A stretch of DNA of 33,031 bases from Pseudomonadota bacterium (lineage in GTDB: Bacteria > Pseudomonadota > Gammaproteobacteria > Xanthomonadales > Xanthomonadaceae), in the NCBI GenBank assembly GCA_023461075.1, contig JAEWNY010000004.1:1-33031 (forward strand). The letters are read 5' to 3'. Of the stretch, positions 15,791-23,501 are shown piece by piece. A program made the position numbers and the translations under genes. Each line of letters opens with the position of its first letter. The stretch's first letter is position 1. Below the pieces are notes generated by a model. It was not told where the DNA came from. It saw only the letters and a list, made by a program, of their open reading frames with translations, and searched no databases.

Positions 15791-16666
15791 ATGCCCGCCG
15801 CTTTCACCAAGGCCCAGGCCAGCAAGCTGCTCAACGCCAGCGAGATGAAGTTGTACGAAGAGTCCCGCGTCAATGCATTGCGTGCGTTCTCGGCCAGTCA
15901 ACTCGATCGCCGCATCGAGCGCACCCGTGCGTTGCGCGACAAGTCACGCGACCTGCTGCAGCGCCAGCGCGTGTCGATGCAGCAGAAGACCGGCAGTCGT
16001 CGCGGCGAACGCGGCACCGCCGACCAGCAACGCAGCAAGGACAAGGTGGCGATCATCGCCGACATCCTCAAGCGCTTCGAAGGCCAGCTGAAGACCGCGC
16101 GCAAGAACGAGAAGGCCGGCATCGTGCCCAAGGGTGCACCGGAGCGCCGCGTCACGCGAAAGGCAGCGGTGTCGAAGAAAAAGGCACCGGACAAGGATTT
16201 CACCGCCTCTCGCATGCGCGCCAGCAACCGCATCGAGGAAGAGGCCGCGCAGACGATGAAGGCCCGCAAGACCGCCAGGAAGGCAACGGCCAAGAAATCG
16301 GCCAGCAAAGCCAGCGAAAAAAAGACCGCGGCCCCGGCCAAGAAATCCGCAGCGAAGAAAAAATCCGCAACCACGAAAACCGCAGCTAAAAAGCCGCGCG
16401 CCGCCAAGGCGACCGGCAAGGTGACCAAGCAGCCCGCCATGCGCCCGCAGGACCAGCTGCCGGGCGGCGATACCAGCGGCAAGCGCACCCGCAGCATGCA
16501 GGCGCTGAACAAGGTCTCGGAAAACGTGCACGGCGGTTTTGCCGACGCGCGCTCCCACAACACCGCGCAGCAGCGCAAGTTCCAGGATGCGCTGGTCACG
16601 CCGATCCACGCCCACATCAGCTCGCGAGGGCGCCGCAACCAGGGCAAGCGCGACCAGCGCGGCTGA
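15791..16666 (+). CDS. Basic DNA-binding-type protein with lysine/alanine-rich histone-H1-like tail
   Basis: The start at 15791 is supported by AAGGAAG. The 291-residue product has three parts. Residues 1-110 are a conserved helical region (TKAQASKLLNASE, ALRAFSASQLDRRIERTRALRDKSRDLL in pieces). Residues about 115-220 are rich in Lys and Ala with KKSA and KAAK repeats, as in bacterial histone-H1-like proteins. The C-terminus contains PGGDTSGKRTRSM and a final stretch with HAHISSRGRRNQGKRDQRG, very basic. The tail should bind DNA or RNA non-specifically. I recall similar genes of unknown function in related bacteria. It is followed by a bidirectional terminator and is a single gene. Confidence 0.78.
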   Translation: MPAAFTKAQASKLLNASEMKLYEESRVNALRAFSASQLDRRIERTRALRDKSRDLLQRQRVSMQQKTGSRRGERGTADQQRSKDKVAIIADILKRFEGQLKTARKNEKAGIVPKGAPERRVTRKAAVSKKKAPDKDFTASRMRASNRIEEEAAQTMKARKTARKATAKKSASKASEKKTAAPAKKSAAKKKSATTKTAAKKPRAAKATGKVTKQPAMRPQDQLPGGDTSGKRTRSMQALNKVSENVHGGFADARSHNTAQQRKFQDALVTPIHAHISSRGRRNQGKRDQRG

Positions 16667-16692
16667 GCCTCGCGTAATTGTGGAACGCCATG

Positions 16693-16721
16693 AAAAAACG
16701 CCCGGTTTCCCGGGCGTTTTT
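16693..16721. terminator. Bidirectional terminator between the histone-like gene and fabB
   Basis: CGCCCGG (16699-16705) and CCGGGCG (16710-16716) form the stem, flanked by A6 on the left and T5 on the right, so it can stop transcription from both sides. It sits between two convergent genes. Confidence 0.88.
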
Positions 16722-16740
16722 CATTCCGCTGCCGCGTCGA

Positions 16741-17949
16741 TCAAACCCGCCCGAACACCAGCGTTGCGTTGGTGCCGCCGAAGCCGAAGCTGTTGGACAT
16801 CACCGTGTCCAGCTTGGCGTCATGGGTTTCACGCGGGATCGGGAACCCTTCGCAGCGCTCGTCCAGTTGTTCGATGTGATTGGAGGCCGCCATGAAGCCA
16901 TCGCGCATCATCAGCAGGCTGTATATCGCCTCGTGCACGCTGGCCGCGCCGAGCGAATGGCCGCTGAGCGCCTTGGTCGATGACAGCGGCGGCACCGCAT
17001 CGCCGAACACCTCGCGCACGGCGGCCAGCTCAGTGACATCGCCGAGCGGCGTCGAGGTGCCGTGGGTGTTGAGGTAGTCGATCGGGCGATCGATGCCGGC
17101 CGTCGCCATCTTCATGCAGCGCACCGCGCCCTCGCCGCTGGGCGCCACCATGTCGGCGCCATCGCTGGTCACGCCGTAGCCGATCAATTCGGCGTGGATG
17201 CGTGCGCCGCGCTTCACCGCATGGTCATGATCCTCGAGCATCAGCATGCCGCCGCCGGAGCCGATGACGAAGCCGTCGCGGTTGGCGTCGTACGGACGCG
17301 ATGCAGTCGCCGGCGTATCGTTGAAATGGGTGGACAGTGCGCCCATCGCGTCGAACATGCAGCTCATCACCCAGTGTTCTTCCTCGCCGCCGCCGGCGAA
17401 CACGATGTCCTGCGCGCCGTGGCGGATCAGGTCGGCGCCGGCACCGATGCAATGCGCGGAGGTCGCGCAGGCAGCGGACAGCGAATAGCTGACGCCCCGG
17501 ATTCCAAACGCGGTGGCAAGGGTGGCCGAGACGGTCGAGCACATCGTGCGCGGCACCATGTAGGGCCCGACCTTGCGCAGGCCCTTCTCGCGCATGAGGT
17601 CGGAAGTGGCGAGCTGCCATTCCGGCGAGCCGCCGCCGCTGCCTGCGATCAGCCCGACGCGCGGCGAACGCAGCGATTCGGGATCAAGGCCGGCGTCGGC
17701 GATCGCATCGCGCATCGACACGTACGCATACGCGGACGCATCGCCCATGAAGCGCTTCTGCTTGCGGTCGATCTCGGCTTCAAGATCGATGTCGCAAAGG
17801 CCGGCCACCCGCGAGCGCATGCCGAGTTCGGCGTACTGCGGCATCGCGCGGATGCCACTGCGTCCTTCGCGCAGCGCCCGGGCCACCGCATCGGCGCTGT
17901 TGCCGAGCGGGCAGACGATGCCGTAGCCGGTGACCACCACCCGCCGCAT
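16741..17949 (-). CDS. fabB: 3-oxoacyl-ACP synthase I
   Basis: A 402-residue beta-ketoacyl-ACP synthase that elongates unsaturated and saturated acyl chains in the cytosol. The catalytic triad is visible: Cys161 in SAACATS, His296 in HGTSTPLGD and His331 in GHSLGAA, with Lys326 nearby. The length and the C-terminal FGFGGTNATLVF are typical of FabB. Its start codon overlaps the fabA stop by one base (TGATG), so the pair is co-translated. With FabA it makes unsaturated fatty acids in the classic gammaproteobacterial route. The pair ends in a bidirectional terminator and lies opposite the nirK promoter region. Confidence 0.95.
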   Translation of the reverse strand: MRRVVVTGYGIVCPLGNSADAVARALREGRSGIRAMPQYAELGMRSRVAGLCDIDLEAEIDRKQKRFMGDASAYAYVSMRDAIADAGLDPESLRSPRVGLIAGSGGGSPEWQLATSDLMREKGLRKVGPYMVPRTMCSTVSATLATAFGIRGVSYSLSAACATSAHCIGAGADLIRHGAQDIVFAGGGEEEHWVMSCMFDAMGALSTHFNDTPATASRPYDANRDGFVIGSGGGMLMLEDHDHAVKRGARIHAELIGYGVTSDGADMVAPSGEGAVRCMKMATAGIDRPIDYLNTHGTSTPLGDVTELAAVREVFGDAVPPLSSTKALSGHSLGAASVHEAIYSLLMMRDGFMAASNHIEQLDERCEGFPIPRETHDAKLDTVMSNSFGFGGTNATLVFGRV

Positions 17950-18464
17950 CAGAAATCCTCCGTGGAATTGAACAGGCCTACGCGCATGTTGTGGGCGGTG
18001 TAGATTTCGCGTCCATCCACCAACGTGCGGCCGTCGGCGATCACCATCCGCAGCTTGCCGCGCATCACCCGGCGGATGTCGATCTCGTAGCGGACGATTT
18101 TCGCCTTGGGCAGGATCTGCCCGGTGAACTTCACTTCACCGACGCCCAGCGCGCGGCCACGGCCGGATTCGCCCATCCACGGTAGGAAGAAGCCGGTCAG
18201 CTGCCACATCGCGTCCAGGCCCAGGCAGCCCGGCATCACCGGGTCGCCGATGAAGTGGCACTCGAAGAACCACAGGTCCGGGGTGACATCCAGTTCGGCC
18301 TCGATCCGGCCCTTGCCGTAGCTGCCGCCCTCGTCGCTGATGTGGGTGATGCGGTCGAACATCAGCATCGGCGGCGCCGGCAGCTTGGCGTTGCCGGGGC
18401 CGAACAGTTCGCCGCGGGCGCAGGCCAACAACGCGTCGCGGTCGAAGGAGGAGGGTCGGGTCAT
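17949..18464 (-). CDS. fabA: 3-hydroxydecanoyl-ACP dehydratase/isomerase
   Basis: The start at 18464 gives 171 residues, the usual FabA length, beginning MTRPSSFDRDALLACARGELFG. Longer in-frame starts exist up to 18632 but add sequence without family match. FabA dehydrates 3-hydroxydecanoyl-ACP and isomerises the product to the cis form that enters unsaturated fatty acid synthesis. Recognisable segments are LPAPPMLMFDR, LWFFECHFIGDPVMPG with the catalytic His, and GLDAMWQLTGFFLPW. It is co-transcribed with fabB and divergent from nirK, with about 200 bases of shared promoter region between them. No strong ribosome binding site is seen before the chosen start. Confidence 0.93.
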   Translation of the reverse strand: MTRPSSFDRDALLACARGELFGPGNAKLPAPPMLMFDRITHISDEGGSYGKGRIEAELDVTPDLWFFECHFIGDPVMPGCLGLDAMWQLTGFFLPWMGESGRGRALGVGEVKFTGQILPKAKIVRYEIDIRRVMRGKLRMVIADGRTLVDGREIYTAHNMRVGLFNSTEDF

Positions 18465-18667
18465 CGGCGTCGGGCTGCATGTCGAAAAGGACTTCGCAGT
18501 GTATTGATTGGACATCGCCATTCGCGCCGGTATGGAGTCGTCGTCGTTCAGGCGCATGACCTCGCCTAGGGCGAACACGCAACCCTTGACGTATGTCATC
18601 GCGATGTCGCGGCGCGAGGCGCACGATCGCAATGAACCATCACATCAAACCCTTGGGGAACCACTCG
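18465..18667. promoter_or_regulatory. Divergent promoter region between fabA and nirK
   Basis: About 200 bases carry the transcription starts of two opposite units. On the plus side an FNR/DNR box lies at 18586-18599. Several in-frame fabA start codons upstream of 18464 lie here, so part may be transcribed as the fabA leader. A short inverted repeat TCGCC-TAG-GGCGA (around 18562-18574) is present; its meaning is unknown. Confidence 0.45.
18586..18599 (+). promoter_or_regulatory. FNR/DNR-type operator upstream of nirK
   Basis: TTGACGTATGTCAT is a near-perfect palindrome centred at 18592.5. At -41.5 it predicts a start at G18634 with CACGAT (18622-18627) as -10. The nirK ATG at 18668 then has a 34-base leader with GGGGAA before it. 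Confidence 0.75.
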
Positions 18668-20179
18668 ATGAACCGCAAAGCCCTGTGTCTTTTCATCGCC
18701 GCCTCGCTTGCTCTTGCAGGCTGCAAGGCCAACAACGACGCAGCGACCGGCGCGAAACCCGCCAGCGAGGAAACCGGCGGTTCGCGCAAGGGCGACTTCG
18801 GCCCGCCGCAGGGCGAGCCGGTGAAGGCCGTGCTGACCTCGCCGCCGCTGGTGCCGCCGGCGACCGGCCGCACCGCGCCCGCCAAGGTGATCGTGGAGCT
18901 GGACGTCATCGAGAAGGACATGCCGATCTCCGAAGGCGTCACCTACACCTTCTGGACCTTCGGCGGCACCGTGCCGGGCAGCTTCATCCGCGTGCGCCAG
19001 GGCGATACGGTGGAATTCCACCTGCGCAACATGCCTGACAGCAAGATGCCGCACAACATCGACCTGCATGGCGTGACCGGTCCGGGTGGCGGCGCGGCCT
19101 CCAGCTTCACTGCGCCGGGCCACCAGTCGCAGTTCACCTTCAAGGCGCTCAACGCCGGGCTGTACGTCTACCACTGCGCCACCGCGCCGGTCGGCATGCA
19201 TATCGCCAATGGCATGTACGGCCTGATCCTGGTCGAGCCGCCGGAAGGCCTGCCCAAGGTGGACAAGGAGTTCTACGTGATGCAGGGCGACTTCTACACG
19301 ACCGGCAAATACCGCGAGAAGGGCCTGCAGCCGTTCGACATGGAGAAGGCGATCGACGAGAACCCGACCTATGTGCTGTTCAATGGCATGGAAGGCTCGA
19401 TGACCGGCGACAAGGCGCTGCAGGCGAAGACCGGCGAAACCGTGCGCCTGTACGTGGGCAACGGCGGGCCCATCCTGTTCTCCAGCTTCCACGTGATCGG
19501 CGAGATCTTCGACAAGGTCTGGTACGAGGGCGGCACCCGCTACCAGGAGAACGTGCAGACCACGCTGATCCCGGCCGGCGGCGCGGCGATGATGGAGTTC
19601 CACATGGAAGTCCCGGGCAGCTACGTGCTGGTCGACCACTCGATCTTCCGCGCATTCAACAAGGGCGCGCTGGCGATCCTCCAGGCCGAGGGTCCGGAGC
19701 GCAAGGACATCTACTCCGGCAAGGAAGTTGACGAGGTCTATCTGGGCGATCAGGTCGCCGGCACCAGCCGTGCACCGGTGGCCGCCGCCGCCGCTTCGGC
19801 CAAGGCAGGCAACCTGACCAAGGACGAGCAGATCGCCGCCGGCAAGGTGCTGTTCGCCGGCACCTGCTCCACCTGCCACGGAGCCGATGGCGCTGGCATG
19901 TCGGGCGTGTTCCCGCCGCTGGCCGCCTCCGACTACATCAAGGCCAGCCCCAAGCGCGTGCCGGAAATCATCCTGCACGGCCTGCAGGGACCGGTGAAGG
20001 TGAACGGCAAGGATTACAACTCGATCATGCCGCCGATGGCGCAGCTGACCGATGACGAAGTCGCCAACATCTCCACCTACGTGCTCAACAGCTGGGGCAA
20101 TCCGGGTGGCCAGGTCAGCAAGGCCGATGCCGCGGCTGCACGCAAGGCCAAGCCGGCCAACGCCTCCGAGGGCCATTGA
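18668..20179 (+). CDS. nirK: Copper nitrite reductase with C-terminal cytochrome c domain, lipoprotein
   Basis: A 503-residue NirK that reduces nitrite to NO. It starts with a lipobox LAGC (Cys19), so it is probably anchored on the periplasmic side of a membrane. The start at 18668 has GGGGAA at good spacing; an ATG at 18632 in frame lacks one and would spoil the signal. Two cupredoxin domains follow. Type 1 copper ligands fit His129, Cys170, His178 and Met183; type 2 ligands fit His134, His169 and His324; the catalytic Asp132 and His275 are also in place. Residues about 383-485 form a fused cytochrome c domain with CSTCHG (Cys400, Cys403, His404) and a candidate axial Met in SIMPPM. Fused electron-donor domains are known in some NirK proteins. 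Confidence 0.96.
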   Translation: MNRKALCLFIAASLALAGCKANNDAATGAKPASEETGGSRKGDFGPPQGEPVKAVLTSPPLVPPATGRTAPAKVIVELDVIEKDMPISEGVTYTFWTFGGTVPGSFIRVRQGDTVEFHLRNMPDSKMPHNIDLHGVTGPGGGAASSFTAPGHQSQFTFKALNAGLYVYHCATAPVGMHIANGMYGLILVEPPEGLPKVDKEFYVMQGDFYTTGKYREKGLQPFDMEKAIDENPTYVLFNGMEGSMTGDKALQAKTGETVRLYVGNGGPILFSSFHVIGEIFDKVWYEGGTRYQENVQTTLIPAGGAAMMEFHMEVPGSYVLVDHSIFRAFNKGALAILQAEGPERKDIYSGKEVDEVYLGDQVAGTSRAPVAAAAASAKAGNLTKDEQIAAGKVLFAGTCSTCHGADGAGMSGVFPPLAASDYIKASPKRVPEIILHGLQGPVKVNGKDYNSIMPPMAQLTDDEVANISTYVLNSWGNPGGQVSKADAAAARKAKPANASEGH

Positions 20180-20182
20180 TCG

Positions 20183-20947
20183 ATGCGCAAGGCCATCGCC
20201 CTGGCACTCTGCCTGATCCCGACGCTGGCGGTTTCCGCCGCCAGCGTCGGCGGTTGGGCCAGGCTGCCGGGCGGAAGCTTCAAGTCCGCACTGCAATACG
20301 AAGACCGCAGCCAGGTGCGGATCGCGCCGTTCCAGTTGATGGATACGCCAGTCACCAACGCGCAGTTCCTCGCGTTCGTGAAGCAACATCCCAAATGGCA
20401 GCGCGGCAAGGCGGCGAAAATCTTCGCCGAGGGGCGCTACCTGCAACATTGGGCGGGGCCGACCACGCTCGGCGCAAAGGTCCAGCCGCAACAACCGGTG
20501 GTCAACGTCAGCTGGTTCGCGGCCGATGCCTATTGCGAGGCGCAGGGCGCCCGCCTGCCGAGCTGGAATGAATGGGAATACGCCGCCGCCGCCGACGAGA
20601 CCCGACGCGACGCGCGCACCGACAAGGTCTGGCGCGAACGCATCCTGCGCTGGTACTCGCGGCCGTCCAATACGCCGTTGACGCGGGTCGGCCTGCAGGC
20701 GGCCAACGCCTATGGCGTGCGCGACCTGCATGGCCTGGTCTGGGAATGGACCGGCGATGCATCCTCCCTGCTCATCGATGGCGACAACCGCAAGCAGGGC
20801 GATGCCGACAAGTCGAAGTTCTGCGGGGCCGGCGCATTGTCGATGCGCGACCGCGACAACTACGCGGTGCTGATGCGGGTGGCGATGCTGTCCTCGCTCG
20901 AGGCCAACGATGTCACCGCCAACATGGGCTTCCGCTGCGCGCGTTGA
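20183..20947 (+). CDS. nirV: NirV, periplasmic SUMF1/FGE-fold protein
   Basis: Three bases separate it from the nirK stop, so the two are co-transcribed and probably coupled. The 254 residues begin with a signal peptide cleaved near VSA|AS. The FGE-sulfatase fold shows as MDTPVTNAQFLAFV, AYCEAQGARLPSWNEWEYA, VWEWTGD and a final NMGFRCAR. NirV accompanies NirK in many denitrifiers; its substrate is not known. By hand alignment the two catalytic cysteines of true formylglycine-generating enzymes fall on Asp223 and Ala228 here, so it is unlikely to form formylglycine by the standard route. A scaffold or binding role for NirK is one possibility. Confidence 0.88.
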   Translation: MRKAIALALCLIPTLAVSAASVGGWARLPGGSFKSALQYEDRSQVRIAPFQLMDTPVTNAQFLAFVKQHPKWQRGKAAKIFAEGRYLQHWAGPTTLGAKVQPQQPVVNVSWFAADAYCEAQGARLPSWNEWEYAAAADETRRDARTDKVWRERILRWYSRPSNTPLTRVGLQAANAYGVRDLHGLVWEWTGDASSLLIDGDNRKQGDADKSKFCGAGALSMRDRDNYAVLMRVAMLSSLEANDVTANMGFRCAR

Positions 20948-20973
20948 GCCCCGGCATGCACACGGAAAATACG

Positions 20974-21582
20974 ATGAAACACCGCCACATCCTGATCCCC
21001 ACGCTTCTCGCGTTGCTGCTGCCATTGTCTGCCGCGGCGATTGGCCCTGCACCCCAGGCGCAAGCCAAGCCCGCGCCGCTGCCAGCGGATTCGGTCTACC
21101 AGCTCGACGCGCGCATGACCGACCAATCCGGCCGCGCCACCTCGCTGGCCGCGCGCCGTGGTCGGCCGCAACTGGTCTCGATGTTCTACACCTCCTGCCG
21201 CTACATCTGCCCGTTGATCATCGACAGCGCGTTCGCGGTGGAGAAGCAACTGACGCCTGCGCAGCGCGCGCGGCTCGGCGTCACCCTCATCAGCATGGAC
21301 CCCAAGCGCGACGATCCCGCGGCGCTTTCGCGCGTCGCCACCCGACGCAAGGTTGACCTCACGCGTTGGGCGATGCTGCGGCCGCAATCCGACGATGTGC
21401 GCGGCATCGCCGGCGTGCTCGGCATCCGCTATCGCGCACTGGCCGACGGCGAGTTCAACCACACCAGTGCGCTAGTGTTGCTGGATGCGCAGGGTCGCGA
21501 GCTGGCGCGCACCGAGAAGCTCGGCGGCACGCCGGATCCGGCCTTCATCGCCGCAGTCAGGAAGGCGACGTCGGCGAAGTAA
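20974..21582 (+). CDS. SCO1/SenC family copper chaperone
   Basis: A 202-residue thioredoxin-fold protein with a signal peptide or N-terminal anchor (residues 1-22). The copper site is CX3C (Cys75, Cys79 in SCRYICP) with a distal His163 in FNHTSALVLL, the classic SCO set. SCO proteins deliver copper to cytochrome oxidase or help reduce copper sites; next to nirK it more likely loads or repairs NirK. The start at 20974 has ACGGAAAA upstream; an ATG at 20956 in frame has none. It is 26 bases after nirV, so nirK-nirV-sco form one operon. It ends eight bases from the opposite-strand MFS gene, with no terminator seen. Confidence 0.9.
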   Translation: MKHRHILIPTLLALLLPLSAAAIGPAPQAQAKPAPLPADSVYQLDARMTDQSGRATSLAARRGRPQLVSMFYTSCRYICPLIIDSAFAVEKQLTPAQRARLGVTLISMDPKRDDPAALSRVATRRKVDLTRWAMLRPQSDDVRGIAGVLGIRYRALADGEFNHTSALVLLDAQGRELARTEKLGGTPDPAFIAAVRKATSAK

Positions 21583-21589
21583 TCGCGGC

Positions 21590-22834
21590 TCAGGCCAATG
21601 CCGGCTGGCGATGGGTGGCGCGATGGCGGATCGCCAGCCATAGCGCGATGCCAAGCAAGGCGCTGGCGATGTACCACGGCATGCCCGGCAGTTCGGCGGG
21701 CGCGGTCGGCCCGATGAACATCGCGAAGGCGCTGGTGTAGAGGGTCGGCGCGATGATCCCGGCCAGGCTGATCAGGCTGGCCATCGCACCCTGTATCCGG
21801 CCCTGCACCTCCGGCCCGACTTCCCGGGTGACCAGCGATTGCGCGGCCGGCCCGGCGAGGCCCCACAACGCCATCATCGGAATGACCGACAGGAACATCC
21901 AGCCTTTCGCGGCCAGCCCATAGCCCAGGAAACCCAGCGTGCCGGCCAGCAATCCGAACACCAGCGTGTTGTGCTCGCCGTATTTCGGCGCGACCTTGCG
22001 CACCAGGAGGCCCTGCACCAGCGCCGAGCACACCCCGACCAGCGCCAGCACCCAACCCACTTCCTGCGGGCCCCACTGGTAGCGATAGTCCGCGTACAGC
22101 ACGAAGACGTTGGGATACACGTAGTGGGCGAGGTTGGACAGCAGCAGGATCGCCGCCAGCATGATGAGCTGCGGATAGCGCGCGATGAGTTTCACCGAGC
22201 CGACAGGGTTCGCCTGCTTCCATTCGAAGCGCGTGCTGCGCCGCTCCGGCGGCAAGGATTCGGGCAGCACGAACAGCCCGTAGCAGAAGTTGACGAGGGC
22301 CAGGATCGCCGCGCCCCAGAACGGCCAGCGCAGGTCGTAATGGCCCAGCCAGCCGCCGAGCATCGGCCCGACGATGAAGCCGAGGCCGAACGCCATGCCG
22401 ATCATGCCGAAGGCACCCGCGCGTTTCTCCGCCGGGGTGACATCGGCGATATAGGCATTGGCGGTGGTGAAGCTGGCCGAGGTGATCGCCGAGATGATCC
22501 GGCCGACGAACAGCCACATCAGCGTGGGCGCCAGCGCCATGAAGATGAAGTCGAGGCCGAGGCCGAGGCAGGACAGCAGGATCACCGGCCGCCGCCCGTA
22601 ACGGTCGGACAACGCGCCCTGGATCGGTGCACTGAAGAACTGGATCGCCGCGAACACGGTGCCGAAGATGCCGACCCAGTGACTGGCGCTGCGGATGTCG
22701 CCGCCGACGAATTCCTGCACCAGATGCGGCAGGACCGGGATGATCAGGCCGAACGCGAGGATATCGATCAGCACCGTGACGAAGATGAAGATCAACGCGG
22801 CGCGGCGGACCGGCGTATGGGCGGGTTCGGTCAT
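21590..22834 (-). CDS. TetA-like major facilitator transporter
   Basis: A 414-residue, twelve-segment MFS protein. The N-terminal motif GALSDRYGRRPV between helices 2 and 3 and the VDILAFGLIIPVLP-like first helix mark the tetracycline/H+ antiporter branch (TetA/TCR type). Many chromosomal members of this branch export other compounds, and no repressor gene of TetR type lies beside it, so tetracycline resistance should not be assumed. It is the last gene of a minus-strand run from folE and begins 31 bases after the DUF2239 stop. It converges on sco without a terminator. Confidence 0.88.
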   Translation of the reverse strand: MTEPAHTPVRRAALIFIFVTVLIDILAFGLIIPVLPHLVQEFVGGDIRSASHWVGIFGTVFAAIQFFSAPIQGALSDRYGRRPVILLSCLGLGLDFIFMALAPTLMWLFVGRIISAITSASFTTANAYIADVTPAEKRAGAFGMIGMAFGLGFIVGPMLGGWLGHYDLRWPFWGAAILALVNFCYGLFVLPESLPPERRSTRFEWKQANPVGSVKLIARYPQLIMLAAILLLSNLAHYVYPNVFVLYADYRYQWGPQEVGWVLALVGVCSALVQGLLVRKVAPKYGEHNTLVFGLLAGTLGFLGYGLAAKGWMFLSVIPMMALWGLAGPAAQSLVTREVGPEVQGRIQGAMASLISLAGIIAPTLYTSAFAMFIGPTAPAELPGMPWYIASALLGIALWLAIRHRATHRQPALA

Positions 22835-22865
22835 GGTCTATCCGATGGGTTGATGCCGTGCCGGC

Positions 22866-23471
22866 TCAGTGCGGCCAGGCGTCGGCGGCCAGCATGGTCG
22901 CATGCTCGCGGAGGTCGTCGGGCCAGGCGGCGATCTCGGCATCGAAGCGCATCGCATCGCCCGCGAACAGGGCGCGGGCCGCTTCATCGAAACCGGAACG
23001 GTCAGCCGCCATCGCCGACATGAACCGATAGGCGCGCTCCTGCGCGGCGCGACGGCTATCGCCTGCGGCATTCTCGCGGCGCGCGGCATCGACCAGTTTG
23101 CGCAGCGCAACCGAGGCGCCGCCGGGTTGGGCGGCAAGCCATTGCCAATGCCGCGGCAGCAGCGTCACCTCGCGCGGGACCACGCCGAGGCGCGGTCGGC
23201 CGCGCCCGCGCTTGGCCGGGGATTGGGCGGGGGCAGCCGGCACTTCGCCGCGGTTGAGCCGTTGCACGATCTCCGCCGCGCCACTACGGAGGTCCAGGTC
23301 GATCAACCGCGCCTCGCGGTCGTCGAAGATCAGCAGGCGGGCATCGGGCTGCGCTTCCAGCGCCTGCTGCGCGCGCAGCGCGACATGACGCAGCTCACCG
23401 GCGGCGATCCGGCGGTCGTCGAGGAAGGCGGTGCAGCGGGTTTCCGGGTGGCAGAGATCAAGCGGTTCCAT
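22866..23471 (-). CDS. DUF2239 family protein
   Basis: A 201-residue soluble protein of a family without known function. The conserved start is TRCTAFLDDRRIAAGELRHVAL and the LLIFDDREARLIDLDLR segment follows. Between residues 80 and 92 is AKRGRGRPRLGVV, resembling an AT-hook-type minor-groove binder. The C-terminal half is helical (WQWLAAQPGGASVALRKLV, and a closing WPDDLREHATMLAADAWPH). It may bind DNA, but this rests only on the basic motif. It lies 30 bases after the reductase-like gene and is co-transcribed with it. Confidence 0.8.
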   Translation of the reverse strand: MEPLDLCHPETRCTAFLDDRRIAAGELRHVALRAQQALEAQPDARLLIFDDREARLIDLDLRSGAAEIVQRLNRGEVPAAPAQSPAKRGRGRPRLGVVPREVTLLPRHWQWLAAQPGGASVALRKLVDAARRENAAGDSRRAAQERAYRFMSAMAADRSGFDEAARALFAGDAMRFDAEIAAWPDDLREHATMLAADAWPH

Positions 23472-23501
23472 CGCGCCATTATTTATTCCCGGATCAAATT
23501 G

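Noticed and set aside
18465..18632. N-terminal extension of FabA from upstream ATG codons
   Set aside because: The extra 56 residues have no family match and the shorter start gives the normal FabA length.
18596..21052. An 818-codon open frame on the minus strand across nirK, nirV and the start of sco
   Set aside because: It mirrors three well-recognised plus-strand genes; such long antisense frames are common in high-GC DNA and this one has no recognisable family.
21590..22834. Tetracycline-resistance gene
   Set aside because: The family branch matches TetA, but chromosomal relatives often export other compounds and there is no adjacent TetR regulator.
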